DNA from: Paucibacter sp. B2R-40
GTDB taxonomy: Bacteria > Pseudomonadota > Gammaproteobacteria > Burkholderiales > Burkholderiaceae_C
DNA: 64,000 bases
Assembly (NCBI RefSeq): GCF_025717555.1
Contig: NZ_JAJIRP010000009.1
Location: 186,001 to 250,000 of the forward strand
Direction of reading: 5' to 3'
Under the pieces are notes generated by a model, which was given only the letters and a program-made list of their open reading frames with translations, searched no databases and was not told where the DNA came from. Numbering within the stretch: position 1 is the first letter of the stretch; every line of letters begins with the position of its first letter. This document shows, piece by piece, positions 1 to 8,827 of this stretch. Position numbers and translations under genes: made by a program.

Positions 1-1263
1 GGACTCCTGGATCAAGACCTTGATTTCTTTGGCCGCCGCCGCCGAGCGCGAAGCCAGGGCGCGCACTTCGGATGCCACCACCGCAAAGCCGCGGCCATGT
101 TCGCCGGCGCGTGCCGCTTCCACCGCGGCATTCAGCGCCAGGATATTGGTCTGGAAGGCGATGCCGTCGATGACGCCGATGATGTCGCCGATCTTCTTCG
201 AGCTGGCGCTGATGTCTTCCATCGTCGCTACCACCTTGGAGACCACGGCGCCACCGGCCGTGGCCGATTGGCGCGCCTTGGTGGCGATGCCGGCGGCACG
301 GCGGGTCAGGTCGCTGGCACCGTTCAAGTTGGCGGCAATTTGTTCCACCGATGCGGCGGTGTTTTGCAGATTGGCCGCCGAGCGGGCAGTGCGGTCGGAC
401 AGGTTGACATTGCTGTCGGCGATGTCGGAGCTGTTCTGCACCACTTCACCGGCGGCCTCGCTGACGCTGCTGACCACGCCCGACAAGGCGCGCTGCATTT
501 CTTGCATCGCTCTGAGCATCTGCGAGAGTTCGTCCTGGCCATGCGCCTCAATCACTTGGGTCAGGTCGCCGCCAGCAATGGCCTCGGCCGCAGCTTGAGC
601 TTGTTGCGCCGGCAGCACGATGGAGCGGGCAATCACCAAGCCGCCGCCAATGCCGATCACCGCTGCGACCGCCACAAGCACGGCGGTCAACAGCACCGAA
701 GAGCGCGCCAGTTCGCCGCCGTTAACGGCCAGGTCACGCGCGGTGTCGAACTGCAGATCGACCAGGCCTTTGAGGCCGTCTTGATAGCCTTGCTGCGCCG
801 GGCGCACATCGGTGATCAGGCTCTCGCGCGCCTCGTCCGGGCTGCCGTCTTTCTGGATTTTCTGGAACTTGGCCACGGCGTTGAAGAATTTCGCCTGATC
901 GGCCCGCACCTGGGCAATCAGCTCTTTTTCTTTGCCGCCGTCGAGCGTGGATTCCAGCGCGCTGAGCTGCTTTTCACTTTCCTGCAGTGCGCCTTCAATG
1001 GCGGCCTTTTGTTTCTTGATCTGGCGTGCTTCATCTAGCAGCAGCAAGTCGCGGGATGCGCGTGCGATCACATTGACCTGACTCTCCAGCCCGTTGGCGG
1101 AAGCGATCTTGACCAAGCTGGTGTTGGCTGTGTGATCCAAGTCCTTGGCCAAGCGGCTGGCCGTGCTGGCGCCATAGCTGCCGATCGCCACCAGCAGCAA
1201 AATCAGCAAGCCATAGCTGACCGCCAGGCGTTGGCTGATGCGTAGTTTTGTCAGTAGATTCAT
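1..1263 (-). CDS. Methyl-accepting chemotaxis protein (3' end cut by window edge)
   Basis: Transmembrane chemoreceptor that would signal through CheW/CheA to the flagellar motor. The first 421 codons are present and the C-terminal part of the signalling domain lies outside the window. Residues 1-32 hold a short cytoplasmic N-terminus and first membrane helix, followed by a four-helix-bundle type periplasmic domain (about 33-185), a second membrane helix (about 187-210), a HAMP region and the signalling domain. The hairpin tip, including [19 protein letters not shown], is intact near the window edge. The ATG at 1263 is preceded by a GAGGG ribosome site. The ligand cannot be told from the sequence. 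Confidence 0.93.
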   Translation of the reverse strand, partial: MNLLTKLRISQRLAVSYGLLILLLVAIGSYGASTASRLAKDLDHTANTSLVKIASANGLESQVNVIARASRDLLLLDEARQIKKQKAAIEGALQESEKQLSALESTLDGGKEKELIAQVRADQAKFFNAVAKFQKIQKDGSPDEARESLITDVRPAQQGYQDGLKGLVDLQFDTARDLAVNGGELARSSVLLTAVLVAVAAVIGIGGGLVIARSIVLPAQQAQAAAEAIAGGDLTQVIEAHGQDELSQMLRAMQEMQRALSGVVSSVSEAAGEVVQNSSDIADSNVNLSDRTARSAANLQNTAASVEQIAANLNGASDLTRRAAGIATKARQSATAGGAVVSKVVATMEDISASSKKIGDIIGVIDGIAFQTNILALNAAVEAARAGEHGRGFAVVASEVRALASRSAAAAKEIKVLIQES

Positions 1264-1576
1264 TTATCGGGACCCTCGTCAACGATTGTTTCTTTTTGGT
1301 GCTTGTCGGTCTGAGCAAGCGCTTGATGGGATAGACGCCATCAAACAGCTATTCGGCGCCTGTTGCGGTTTCGGACGGGCCGGATCAAGACTTAAGGACA
1401 TCTTGAGCGCCACTTGCACCGTCCGTGATATTTGCCGCATCTCAGGCCGATCAGCTCAAGTCTGGCTTGAAGCTGTCGGCGCCAAAAATCGCGGCAAAGC
1501 TAGTGTCGGCGGCTTTGACAGTTATGTGTCAAAACCTGCCGACCCAGAGCGTGACAAAGTACCCGCTTGGAAAGGG
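1264..1576. other. Intergenic region upstream of the chemoreceptor gene
   Basis: About 310 bases without a convincing gene between the chemoreceptor start and the terminator of the cytochrome operon. Short reading frames here have no recognisable product. The region must hold the chemoreceptor promoter on the minus strand, but I found no clear sigma-70 or sigma-28 site with correct spacing. A perfect inverted repeat at 1514-1533 is listed separately. Confidence 0.6.
1514..1533. promoter_or_regulatory. Perfect inverted repeat TTTGACA-N6-TGTCAAA
   Basis: Two 7-base arms separated by GTTATG form a perfect palindromic site, as expected for a dimeric repressor or activator. It lies 250 bases upstream of the chemoreceptor start and just downstream of the cytochrome operon terminator. 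No fitting -10 box follows either TTGACA half at 16-18 bases, so it looks more like an operator than a promoter. The binding protein is unknown. Confidence 0.35.
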
Positions 1577-1600
1577 GAAAACCCCCGAATGGGGGCTTGC
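1577..1600 (-). terminator. Rho-independent terminator of the cytochrome c operon
   Basis: Read on the minus strand, CCCCC and GGGGG flank the 4-base loop ATTC and TTTT follows. It lies about 50 bases after the triheme cytochrome stop codon. Confidence 0.65.
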
Positions 1601-1646
1601 GGTGGGCGCGGATGGTGGGTCGGGATTGGCCGCGCGCAGCTCGGCT

Positions 1647-2918
1647 TCAGTCGACGCGTTGGGTCTTCAACTGCAAGACGTCGAGCGGGCGCACATCGGC
1701 GGCCTGGTTGCCCCAGGCATTGCGCACAAAGCTGGCCAAGGCCGCTTGATCGTTGTCGCTCAGGATGCCGGCAAAGGGCGGCATGCCGTAAGGGCGTGGA
1801 TTGCCGGCGGTAGCGGGGGAAAAACCGCCGCGTTGAATGATGCGCAAGAGGTTGGCCGGGTTTTGCATTTGTACCGTGCGGTTGCCGGCCAGGGCGGGGT
1901 AGGCCTCTTTGATGCCTTCGCCCTGCTCGCCATGGCAGCGGGCGCAATGGTCGGCGTACAAGCTTTGCCCGAGTTCACGCAGCGCCATCTCGGGCCGTTT
2001 GGGGGCGGCAGTTGGCACGGCCTGCTGAGGCAGGCTTTGCAGATAGACCGCCATCGCTGATAAATCCGCGTCACTCAGGTGCTGCGTGCTGCCGAGTATC
2101 ACTTCGCTCATTGGCCCCAGTGCGCTGCCCTTGGCGTTGCTGCCTGTCTTCAGCCATTGGCGCAAGGCTTGGACCGACCAGTCGGCCACGCCGGCCTCGG
2201 CCGGGTCGTGCAGCGAGGGCGCGTACCAAGCCAGCGCGGCCAGCATGCCGCCGGAGAAATCTGCCGCGCCCTGCGTGGCGCCCAGGCTGTTGCGCGCGCC
2301 GTGGCAGGCGTTGCAGTGTCCCAGGCCTTGGCTCAGGTAGGCGCCCCGATTCCACTCGGCGCTGCGGCTGGCGTCTGCTTGAAAGACGGCCGGGCGGAAA
2401 TAGAGCGCGCGCCATACCGCCAAGGCGGGCTGGGTGTTGTAGGGGAAGCGCAGCTCATGAGCGCGATTCGCCTGAACAACGGCGGGCAGGCTTTGCAAAT
2501 AAGCGAACAGGGCGTCGGCATCGTCGCGCGTGATCAAGGCGTAGTTGGTATAGGGGAAGGCCGGCGTCAGCAGGCGGCCGTCCTTGCTGCGGCCGTTGTG
2601 CAAGGCAGTCCAAAAGTCGGCGCTTGACCATAGACCCAGGCCGGTCGCCGGGTCGGGCGTCAAGTTGGGCGCGAAGACATCGCCAAACGGCGTCGGCAGC
2701 GCGCGCCCGCCGGCATAGGGCGTGCCGCCGCGCTGGGTGTGACAGCCCATGCAGTTGCCGGCGCGGGCGAGATAGGCGCCGCGCTCAATCAGGGCCGGCG
2801 TGCTGGCAACTTGGGCTTGATTCGGCGGCGCCTCGTCCAGATGATTGAGCCTGTATACCGTCGCTGCCGAGAGTGCCAGCGCAGCGAGCAGGGCCGCGGC
2901 AATCAGGCGGGCCTTCAT
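1647..2918 (-). CDS. Triheme c-type cytochrome, membrane-anchored
   Basis: Electron-transfer protein of 423 residues with three covalent heme sites: CMGCH (56-60), CNACH (201-205) and CARCH (324-328). Residues 1-22 form an uncleaved anchor or signal peptide. The three-domain layout resembles the cytochrome subunit of membrane-bound alcohol, aldehyde or gluconate dehydrogenases, which passes electrons to quinone or terminal oxidases. No dehydrogenase subunit is encoded beside it. The start ATG at 2918 overlaps the stop of the upstream cytochrome gene by ATGA, so the two are probably translated together. The reading frame is open further upstream to 3005, but that part has no signal-like character. 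The physiological donor is unknown. Confidence 0.88.
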   Translation of the reverse strand: MKARLIAAALLAALALSAATVYRLNHLDEAPPNQAQVASTPALIERGAYLARAGNCMGCHTQRGGTPYAGGRALPTPFGDVFAPNLTPDPATGLGLWSSADFWTALHNGRSKDGRLLTPAFPYTNYALITRDDADALFAYLQSLPAVVQANRAHELRFPYNTQPALAVWRALYFRPAVFQADASRSAEWNRGAYLSQGLGHCNACHGARNSLGATQGAADFSGGMLAALAWYAPSLHDPAEAGVADWSVQALRQWLKTGSNAKGSALGPMSEVILGSTQHLSDADLSAMAVYLQSLPQQAVPTAAPKRPEMALRELGQSLYADHCARCHGEQGEGIKEAYPALAGNRTVQMQNPANLLRIIQRGGFSPATAGNPRPYGMPPFAGILSDNDQAALASFVRNAWGNQAADVRPLDVLQLKTQRVD

Positions 2919-3607
2919 TGCAGACCACCGCATTCGAGCGGCAAGGAGGCGGGCAGGCTGCTCGCCGGCTTGGCCAGCGGGGGCAGGTCTTGCCCCGCCA
3001 ACCAATGCGAGATCGCATTGATTTCTTCGGGTCGCAGCTGCTTGGCGATATCAGCCATGCAGTCGGGCGCCACCGCGTGGCGCTGGCCGCTGCGCCAAGC
3101 CCCTAACTGACCATTCAGATAGTCGCGCGGCAGGCCCAGCAAGCCGGGGATGAAGGGCTGCACGCCCGTGAGCGCCTGGCCATGGCATTGCACGCAGGCC
3201 GGCAACTTGCGGGCCGGGTCGCCAGAGAAGATCAGCTGCTTGCCCCGGGCCAAGGCTGCGGCCTCAAGCGCAGGCTTTTGCGCCGGCGGGTAGGGCAGGC
3301 TCAAACTAGCAAAGTAGCCGGCCAACTCGAACAGATAGGCGTCACTCAAGGGGTCGATCAAGTCGCTCATCAAGCCATAGTGGCGCCGGCCGTCACGAAA
3401 ATTCAGCAATTGCTTGTACAAATAGCCTTGTGGCTTGCCGGCCAGACGCGGGTAATAGCCGTCGGCGGCGGCGCGACCTTCGCGGCCATGGCACTGCGTG
3501 CAGGCCTGCGCGCGCTGGGCGATCGAGTCCTCGAACTTGGCCGGCTCGGCCTGGACCAGCGGCGCCAGCAACAAGGCCGCCAAAGTCACAATAAATTTAG
3601 CTGTCAT
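2915..3607 (-). CDS. Diheme cytochrome c4-like protein
   Basis: Periplasmic electron carrier of 230 residues with a cleavable signal peptide (1-20, ending in VQA). Two heme motifs are present, CTQCH (36-40) and CVQCH (138-142), in a duplicated cytochrome c553-like fold typical of cytochrome c4. Methionine candidates for axial ligation follow each site. It lies between yggS and the triheme cytochrome on the same strand; its stop overlaps the next start. A TTG codon at 3613 directly after the yggS stop is an alternative start, but the ATG at 3607 gives a better signal peptide. Its likely role is to shuttle electrons between the triheme partner and a terminal oxidase. Confidence 0.88.
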   Translation of the reverse strand: MTAKFIVTLAALLLAPLVQAEPAKFEDSIAQRAQACTQCHGREGRAAADGYYPRLAGKPQGYLYKQLLNFRDGRRHYGLMSDLIDPLSDAYLFELAGYFASLSLPYPPAQKPALEAAALARGKQLIFSGDPARKLPACVQCHGQALTGVQPFIPGLLGLPRDYLNGQLGAWRSGQRHAVAPDCMADIAKQLRPEEINAISHWLAGQDLPPLAKPASSLPASLPLECGGLQ

Positions 3608-3613
3608 GCGCAA

Positions 3614-4315
3614 TTAAGTGGTGGATTGGCGTGCACCAAAGATGGCCGAGCCGACCCGCACCAGCGTGGCGCCTTCGGCTATCGCCGCTTCCAGGTCGGC
3701 GCTCATGCCTATCGACAAGGTGTCCATGGCCAGCCCCAAGTCTCGATTCAACGCGGCCAGCAGGGCGGCCAAAGCGCGGTGCGGCTGCCGCTGAGTTTCG
3801 AAGTCAGCGGCAGGCTCAGGGATGGCCATCAGGCCGCGCAGACGCAAACGCGGCAGGGCCTGAACTGCCTGCGCCAGCGACGCGACTTCGCCCGGCAGCA
3901 GGCCGCTCTTGCTGGCCTCAGCGCTGATATTGACCTGCAGGCAGATATCCAGCGGCGGTAAATGGCTGGGGCGTTGCTCGGCCAGGCGTTCGGCGGTCTT
4001 GAGCCGGTCGACGCTGTGCACCCAGTCGAAGTTCTCGGCCACCGGGCGGGTCTTGTTGCTCTGCAGCGGGCCGATCAAGTGCCATTCCAGCTGAGGGCGC
4101 AGCGCGCTCAGCTCTGCGATCTTGTCCAGTCCCTCTTGCACATAGTTCTCGCCAAAGCGCCGCTCGCCGGCTTCAAATGCCGCTTGCACGGCGCTGGCCG
4201 GAAAAGTCTTGCTGACCACCAGCAGCGTGACGCTTTGCACGCTGCGCCCGGCCTGGGCGCAGGCCTTGGCGATGCGTTCGTGCTGTTCTTGTATGTTCTC
4301 TGCGATCGTCGCCAT
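3614..4315 (-). CDS. yggS: PLP homeostasis protein, YggS/PROSC family
   Basis: Cytosolic pyridoxal-5'-phosphate-binding protein of 233 residues that buffers PLP and affects amino- and keto-acid balance; no catalytic activity is established for the family. The PLP lysine is K36 in VVSKTFPA. Other family signatures are RFGENYVQE, WHLIGPLQSNK, SIGMSADLEAAI and the C-terminal RVGSAIFG. The ATG at 4315 places the lysine at the usual position; the reading frame continues upstream but would overlap the pilT leader. It is divergent from pilT with 29 bases between, a common arrangement in proteobacteria, and leads the minus-strand cytochrome operon. Confidence 0.96.
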   Translation of the reverse strand: MATIAENIQEQHERIAKACAQAGRSVQSVTLLVVSKTFPASAVQAAFEAGERRFGENYVQEGLDKIAELSALRPQLEWHLIGPLQSNKTRPVAENFDWVHSVDRLKTAERLAEQRPSHLPPLDICLQVNISAEASKSGLLPGEVASLAQAVQALPRLRLRGLMAIPEPAADFETQRQPHRALAALLAALNRDLGLAMDTLSIGMSADLEAAIAEGATLVRVGSAIFGARQSTT

Positions 4316-4344
4316 AATGGCCCTCAGCTCATCTGCCCACATCT

Positions 4345-5388
4345 ATGGACATCACTCAACTATTGGCATTCTCGGTCAAGAACAAGGCCTCCGACCTGCA
4401 TCTCTCGGCCGGCCTGCCGCCAATGATCCGGGTCAACGGTGATGTGCGGCGTATCAATGTCGAGGCGCTCGAGCACAAAGATGTGCACGATATGGTCTAC
4501 GACATCATGAATGACTCGCAGCGCAAGATCTACGAAGAGTCGCTTGAGGTTGACTTCTCCTTCGAGATTCAGGGCCTGGCGCGCTTTCGCGTCAATGCCT
4601 TTAACCACAACCGGGGTGCCGGTGCGGTGTTCCGAACCATTCCAAGCAAGATCTTGTCGCTTGAGCAGCTCAATGCGCCGAAGATTTTTGCCGAGCTGGC
4701 ACTGCGCCCACGCGGCCTGGTGCTGGTGACCGGGCCAACCGGCTCGGGTAAATCGACCACCTTGGCCGGCATGGTCAACCACCTGAACGAAAACGAATAC
4801 GGCCACATCCTCACCATCGAGGACCCGATCGAATTCGTGCATGAATCAAAAAAGAGCCTGATCAACCAGCGCGAGGTCGGGCCACACACGATGAGCTTTG
4901 CCAACGCGCTGAAGTCGGCGCTGCGGGAAGACCCGGACGCGGTGCTGGTCGGTGAAATGCGTGATTTGGAAACCATCCGCCTGGCGCTGACCGCGGCTGA
5001 GACTGGCCATTTGGTCTTCGGCACCCTGCACACCAGCTCCGCCGCTAAGACGGTGGACCGTATCGTTGACGTCTTCCCGGCGGCCGAAAAAGAAATGGTG
5101 CGGGCGATGGTGTCGGAGTCGCTGGTCGGCGTGATCTCGCAAAGCCTGTGCAAGTTGAAAGACGGATCGGGTCGGGTGGCCGCGCACGAGATCATGCTGG
5201 GCACCTCGGCGATCCGCAATCTGATCCGCGAGAACAAAGTAGCGCAGATGTATTCGTCCATCCAGACCGGCAACAGCCAGGGCATGCAGACCTTGGATCA
5301 GAACTTGACCGATCTGGTGCGGCGCAACATCATTGCGCCGTCCGAAGCCCGCGCGAAAGCCAAGTTCCCAGAGAACTTTCCGGGCTAA
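4345..5388 (+). CDS. pilT: Type IV pilus retraction ATPase PilT
   Basis: Hexameric cytoplasmic ATPase of 347 residues that powers pilus retraction and twitching motility. Visible are the N-terminal PAS-like domain (to about 100), the Walker A motif GPTGSGKST (130-138), the Asp and His boxes around ILTIEDPIEFVH and GTLHTSSAAKTVDRI, the Walker B region DAVLVGEMRD, and the C-terminal AIRNLIRE signature that marks PilT rather than PilB or PilU. Length matches the family. pilU follows in the same direction after 72 bases. The structural genes pilMNOPQ lie 49 kb away in this window. Confidence 0.98.
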   Translation: MDITQLLAFSVKNKASDLHLSAGLPPMIRVNGDVRRINVEALEHKDVHDMVYDIMNDSQRKIYEESLEVDFSFEIQGLARFRVNAFNHNRGAGAVFRTIPSKILSLEQLNAPKIFAELALRPRGLVLVTGPTGSGKSTTLAGMVNHLNENEYGHILTIEDPIEFVHESKKSLINQREVGPHTMSFANALKSALREDPDAVLVGEMRDLETIRLALTAAETGHLVFGTLHTSSAAKTVDRIVDVFPAAEKEMVRAMVSESLVGVISQSLCKLKDGSGRVAAHEIMLGTSAIRNLIRENKVAQMYSSIQTGNSQGMQTLDQNLTDLVRRNIIAPSEARAKAKFPENFPG

Positions 5389-5460
5389 TCATTCGATCTC
5401 TTTTTGGTGGCCCCGCTATATTGCTGCGGGTCAGTTGACGCTCAGGGAACCGCAAAAATC

Positions 5461-6597
5461 ATGGAACGCGATCAAGCCACCAAATTCATCAATGATCTCC
5501 TGCGCCTGATGATTTCGCGCAAGGGCTCGGATCTGTTCCTGACGGCCGAATTTCCGCCCGCCATCAAGGTCGACGGCAAGGTCACCAAGGTCTCGCCCCA
5601 GCCGCTGACCGGCCAGCACACGCTGCAGCTGGCGCGCGCCATCATGAACGACAAGCAGGCGGCCGATTTCGAGCGCAGCAAGGAATGCAATTTCGCCATT
5701 TCGCCACAAGGCGTGGGGCGCTTCCGGGCTAACGCTTTTCTTCAGCAGGGCTCAGTCGGCCTGGTGTTGCGCACGATTCCGGCCGATGTGCCGACCATCA
5801 CTTCGCTTGACCTGCCCCCCATATTGCGCAAAGTTGTGCAGGAAAAGCGTGGTCTGGTGATCGTGGTCGGGGCCACTGGTTCGGGCAAGAGCACTTCGCT
5901 GGCGGCCATGGTCGATGAGCGCAATCAGACGACCTTCGGCCACATCATCACGATCGAAGACCCGATCGAGTTCGTTCACCCGCACAAGAACTGCATCATC
6001 ACCCAGCGCGAGGTTGGCATCGATACCGACAGCTGGGAGCAGGCGCTGAAAAACACGCTGCGGCAAGCGCCCGATGTGATCCTGATGGGCGAGGTGCGCG
6101 ACCGCGAGACCATGGAGCACGCGGTCGCCTTCGCCGAGACTGGTCATCTCTGCATGGCCACGCTGCATGCCAACAGCGCCAACCAGGCGCTTGACCGCAT
6201 CATCAACTTCTTCCCCGAGGAGCGCCGCGCGCAACTGCTGATGGATTTGTCGCTGAACTTGCGCGCCTTGGTCTCGCAGCGCCTGCTGCCGCGCCGCGAA
6301 GGCAAGGGCCGAGTCGCGGCGGTCGAGATCATGCTCAATTCGCCGCTGATCTCGGACTTGATCTTCAAGGGTGAGATCGGCGAGATCAAGGAGATCATGA
6401 AGCGCTCACGCGAGCAAGGCATGCAGACTTTTGATCAGGCCCTGTTTGATCTCTATGAGACCGGCAAGGTCACCTATGAAGACGCGCTGCGCAATGCCGA
6501 CTCGGTCAATGACTTGCGCCTGCAGATCAAGCTCAATAGCGAGCGCGCGCGCGCCGAGGATATGTCCGCAGGGACCGAGCATTTCACGATTGTTTAG
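5461..6597 (+). CDS. pilU: PilT-dependent retraction ATPase PilU
   Basis: Paralogue of PilT, 378 residues, which assists PilT in forceful pilus retraction. Walker A is GATGSGKST (137-145); Walker B lies in DVILMGEVRDRETMEHA; the His box is in ATLHANSANQALDRI. It lacks the AIRNLIRE element and has the longer C-terminus typical of PilU. The ATG at 5461 fits the family N-terminus (MERDQATKF); the frame is open upstream to 5404 without similarity. A short 5-bp hairpin in the 72-base gap after pilT is probably too weak to end transcription, so the genes are likely co-transcribed. Confidence 0.97.
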   Translation: MERDQATKFINDLLRLMISRKGSDLFLTAEFPPAIKVDGKVTKVSPQPLTGQHTLQLARAIMNDKQAADFERSKECNFAISPQGVGRFRANAFLQQGSVGLVLRTIPADVPTITSLDLPPILRKVVQEKRGLVIVVGATGSGKSTSLAAMVDERNQTTFGHIITIEDPIEFVHPHKNCIITQREVGIDTDSWEQALKNTLRQAPDVILMGEVRDRETMEHAVAFAETGHLCMATLHANSANQALDRIINFFPEERRAQLLMDLSLNLRALVSQRLLPRREGKGRVAAVEIMLNSPLISDLIFKGEIGEIKEIMKRSREQGMQTFDQALFDLYETGKVTYEDALRNADSVNDLRLQIKLNSERARAEDMSAGTEHFTIV

Positions 6598-6615
6598 CGG
6601 GCTAATTGTTTATTT

Positions 6616-7512
6616 ATGAGCACAAGAACTTACGACAACGTTGCGCCAAAGAAGTTGGCATTTCTAGGCCTGGGCGTCATGGGCTACCCGATGGCCGGCC
6701 ATTTGCAGCGCGCCGGCCATGCAGTGACGGTCTACAACCGCACGGCGGCCAAGGCGCAGGCCTGGGTGGCTGAATATGGCGGCAGCTTGGCCGCCACGCC
6801 GGCCGAGGCCGCGGCGGACGCGGACATCGTGTTCGCCTGTGTCGGCAATGATGATGATCTGCGCTGGGTGGTGCTGAGCAGCAAGGGCGCTTTTGCCGGC
6901 ATGAACAAGCCCGGCGCAATTCTTGTCGATCACACCACCGCCTCGGCGGAAGTGGCGCGCGAGTTGCACGGTGAAGCCTCGAAGCGTGGCCTGCATTTTG
7001 TCGACGCGCCGGTGTCGGGCGGCCAGGCGGGTGCCGTCAACGGCGCGCTGACGGTGATGTGCGGCGGCGACTTAGGCCCATTCGAGGCCATGCAGCCGGT
7101 CACGATGGCCTATTCCAAAGCGGTCACGCGGGTCGGCGAATCGGGCGCCGGGCAGTTGGCCAAGATGGTCAATCAGATCTGTATCGCCGGACTCGTGCAA
7201 GGCTTGGCCGAGGCCATTGCCTTTGGCGGCAAGGCGGGCCTGGACATGAAGCAGGTGCTGGACGTGATCGGCAAGGGCGCGGCGCAAAGCTGGCAGATGG
7301 ATAACCGCGGCAAGACCATGGTGGACGGCAAGTTCGACTTCGGCTTTGCCGTCGACTGGATGCGCAAAGACCTGGGCCTGGTGCTGGATGAGGCGCGCCG
7401 CAACGGCGCAAGGCTGCCGGCGACCGCCCTGGTTGATCAGTTCTATGCCGATGTGCAAGCGGCGGGTGGCGGCAGGCTGGATACCTCCAGCCTGATCAAA
7501 CGTTTGACTTGA
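6616..7512 (+). CDS. NAD(P)-dependent beta-hydroxyacid dehydrogenase family protein
   Basis: Cytosolic oxidoreductase of 298 residues in the 3-hydroxyisobutyrate / tartronate semialdehyde reductase / glyoxylate reductase family. The Rossmann motif GLGVMG is at 18-23, the substrate-binding signature DAPVSGGQAGA at 130-140, and the catalytic lysine K183 in GQLAKMVNQ. A helical C-terminal domain follows. Substrate specificity cannot be decided: glyoxylate/succinic-semialdehyde reductase or 3-hydroxyisobutyrate dehydrogenase are both possible. It starts 18 bases after pilU and may ride on that transcript, though no functional link is obvious. Confidence 0.9.
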   Translation: MSTRTYDNVAPKKLAFLGLGVMGYPMAGHLQRAGHAVTVYNRTAAKAQAWVAEYGGSLAATPAEAAADADIVFACVGNDDDLRWVVLSSKGAFAGMNKPGAILVDHTTASAEVARELHGEASKRGLHFVDAPVSGGQAGAVNGALTVMCGGDLGPFEAMQPVTMAYSKAVTRVGESGAGQLAKMVNQICIAGLVQGLAEAIAFGGKAGLDMKQVLDVIGKGAAQSWQMDNRGKTMVDGKFDFGFAVDWMRKDLGLVLDEARRNGARLPATALVDQFYADVQAAGGGRLDTSSLIKRLT

Positions 7513-7526
7513 GCTTGACTTGAGTT

Positions 7527-8186
7527 TTACTTTGCTGCCTCGGCCTTAGCAGGCTTGGGCAGCATCCGCGCCAACTCTTCTTCGCTGATGATCTCGACGG
7601 CGCGCACCACTTTTGTCACGCCGCTGACGCCGCGCGCAATACTGACCGCACGAGCAGCCTCGCGCTCGGTGACCCGGCCCATGATGAAGACCTCACCGCG
7701 TTCGACCACGACGTAGAAGGCGTTTGAGATCAAGTCGGGCGCATCGACCAGGCTGGCCTTGACCTTGGTGGCAATCAGCACATCGTTGGAGCGGCTGGTG
7801 TAGGAGCTCAGGAAGGTCACGGCGGTCTCGTTCAGCACTTGGCTTACGTTTTCAACGCCGGCGACGATTTGCTCCAGCTTGGCGCGGTCGGCTTCGGTTT
7901 TCGTCTCACCGGTAATCAAGACCATGCGGTTATAGCTGTTGACGTTGACATGCACTCGGTCGCCAAGTTGTTCGCGGATGCGAGCGCCGGCCTTGTATTC
8001 GATGCCCTCGTCTTCCACTTGGGCGCCCGAGGTCCGCCGGTCGGTCGCCATCAAGCTGCCGCCGACCATGGCGCCGCCCACGGCCAGCGGCACGCAGGCG
8101 CTGCTGACGACGGCGCCTGCCAAGGCGAGCAAGAGCACCGGGAGGCGCGAAAGCTTGTGGAGTGATGAAACAGCTCGAATAGTCAT
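7527..8186 (-). CDS. dolP: Outer-membrane BON-domain lipoprotein, DolP (YraP) family
   Basis: Predicted outer-membrane lipoprotein of 219 residues. The signal peptide ends in a lipobox with the acylated cysteine at C31 (VSSAC). Two BON domains follow, at about 66-130 and 140-205, a fold that binds anionic phospholipids. In Escherichia coli DolP supports envelope integrity and BamA function. The C-terminus is a short Lys/Ala-rich tail. It is the last gene of a minus-strand yraN-diaA-dolP group, the same gene order as in enterobacteria, which supports the name. It converges with the dehydrogenase gene with only 14 bases between. Confidence 0.9.
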   Translation of the reverse strand: MTIRAVSSLHKLSRLPVLLLALAGAVVSSACVPLAVGGAMVGGSLMATDRRTSGAQVEDEGIEYKAGARIREQLGDRVHVNVNSYNRMVLITGETKTEADRAKLEQIVAGVENVSQVLNETAVTFLSSYTSRSNDVLIATKVKASLVDAPDLISNAFYVVVERGEVFIMGRVTEREAARAVSIARGVSGVTKVVRAVEIISEEELARMLPKPAKAEAAK

Positions 8187-8210
8187 GGTTTTCCTGGAAA
8201 AAGGGCCGGC

Positions 8211-8786
8211 TTATACGCCGTCACCCAGCAATTGAACATCGACCGCATCGCACAAGCAGTGGGCGAGCAAGCGCTGCGCCTCGGCGACGCGGGCGCTGCG
8301 GGAGTGATGGACGCGAATTTGGACATCGGTGTCGCGCAGCAAGCCTTGCAGCTCATCGACGGCGCTGCCGGTGATGGCGATCACGCTCATGTCTTGCTCA
8401 TGCGCGGCCCCAAGAACCTCGGCCCATTGGCTCAAGCCCGTTTGGCGCGAGTCGAAGATCAGCAGAAGATCGCCCGGGTGCCCGTGGGCCTGGATCTGAC
8501 GCGTCAGGGCTGCCAGCTCCGAGCTGCTGCCATGGGCTTGGGTGTCCAGGCTCCAGGCGGCTAGGCCCGGCCTGTCCTGCTCGAAGCGGCCGACCAGCAG
8601 AGCGGCCATATAGCTGGCGTCAAGTGCCGAAAGCCCCAGGCCGCAACACAGCACGCGGCCGCCGCCGGTGATGCCGTCGAGCAGCATTTGCGCGGCGCTG
8701 GCCAGCGGGCGTGACAAGGTCTCAGCAGCCTGATAAAGCAGGTCGGCGCTCTCGAAGAATTGTTGTTGGATGCGTTGCTCTAGCAT
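8211..8786 (-). CDS. diaA: SIS-domain protein, DiaA / phosphoheptose-isomerase-like
   Basis: Cytosolic sugar-isomerase-fold protein of 191 residues. The single SIS domain spans almost the whole length (GGRVLCCGLGLSALDASYMA, then LLIFDSRQTGLSQW). Its place between yraN and dolP matches DiaA, which binds DnaA and promotes timely replication initiation; closely related GmhA proteins make ADP-heptose precursors. The usual G-x-S phosphosugar loop reads GLGLSA here, and the central serine-rich loop is changed to DSRQTGLS, which argues against an active isomerase. The symbol rests on gene order. Confidence 0.8.
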   Translation of the reverse strand: MLEQRIQQQFFESADLLYQAAETLSRPLASAAQMLLDGITGGGRVLCCGLGLSALDASYMAALLVGRFEQDRPGLAAWSLDTQAHGSSSELAALTRQIQAHGHPGDLLLIFDSRQTGLSQWAEVLGAAHEQDMSVIAITGSAVDELQGLLRDTDVQIRVHHSRSARVAEAQRLLAHCLCDAVDVQLLGDGV

Positions 8787-8827
8787 GGGGCCGGATCATA
8801 AGCGACAGGGGTCGCGGTCAGCCAAGC

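Noticed and set aside
97-1038. Long plus-strand reading frame opposite the chemoreceptor gene
   Set aside because: It is a shadow of the high-GC coding strand; its translation is His/Arg/Gly-rich and unlike any protein, while the minus-strand frame is a clear chemoreceptor.
1261-1272. Sigma-28-like CCCGATAA at the chemoreceptor start on the minus strand
   Set aside because: It abuts the start codon, would give a leaderless transcript, and has no matching -35 element.
5411-5431. Hairpin in the pilT-pilU gap
   Set aside because: Only a 5-bp stem with no T-run; too weak to call a terminator.
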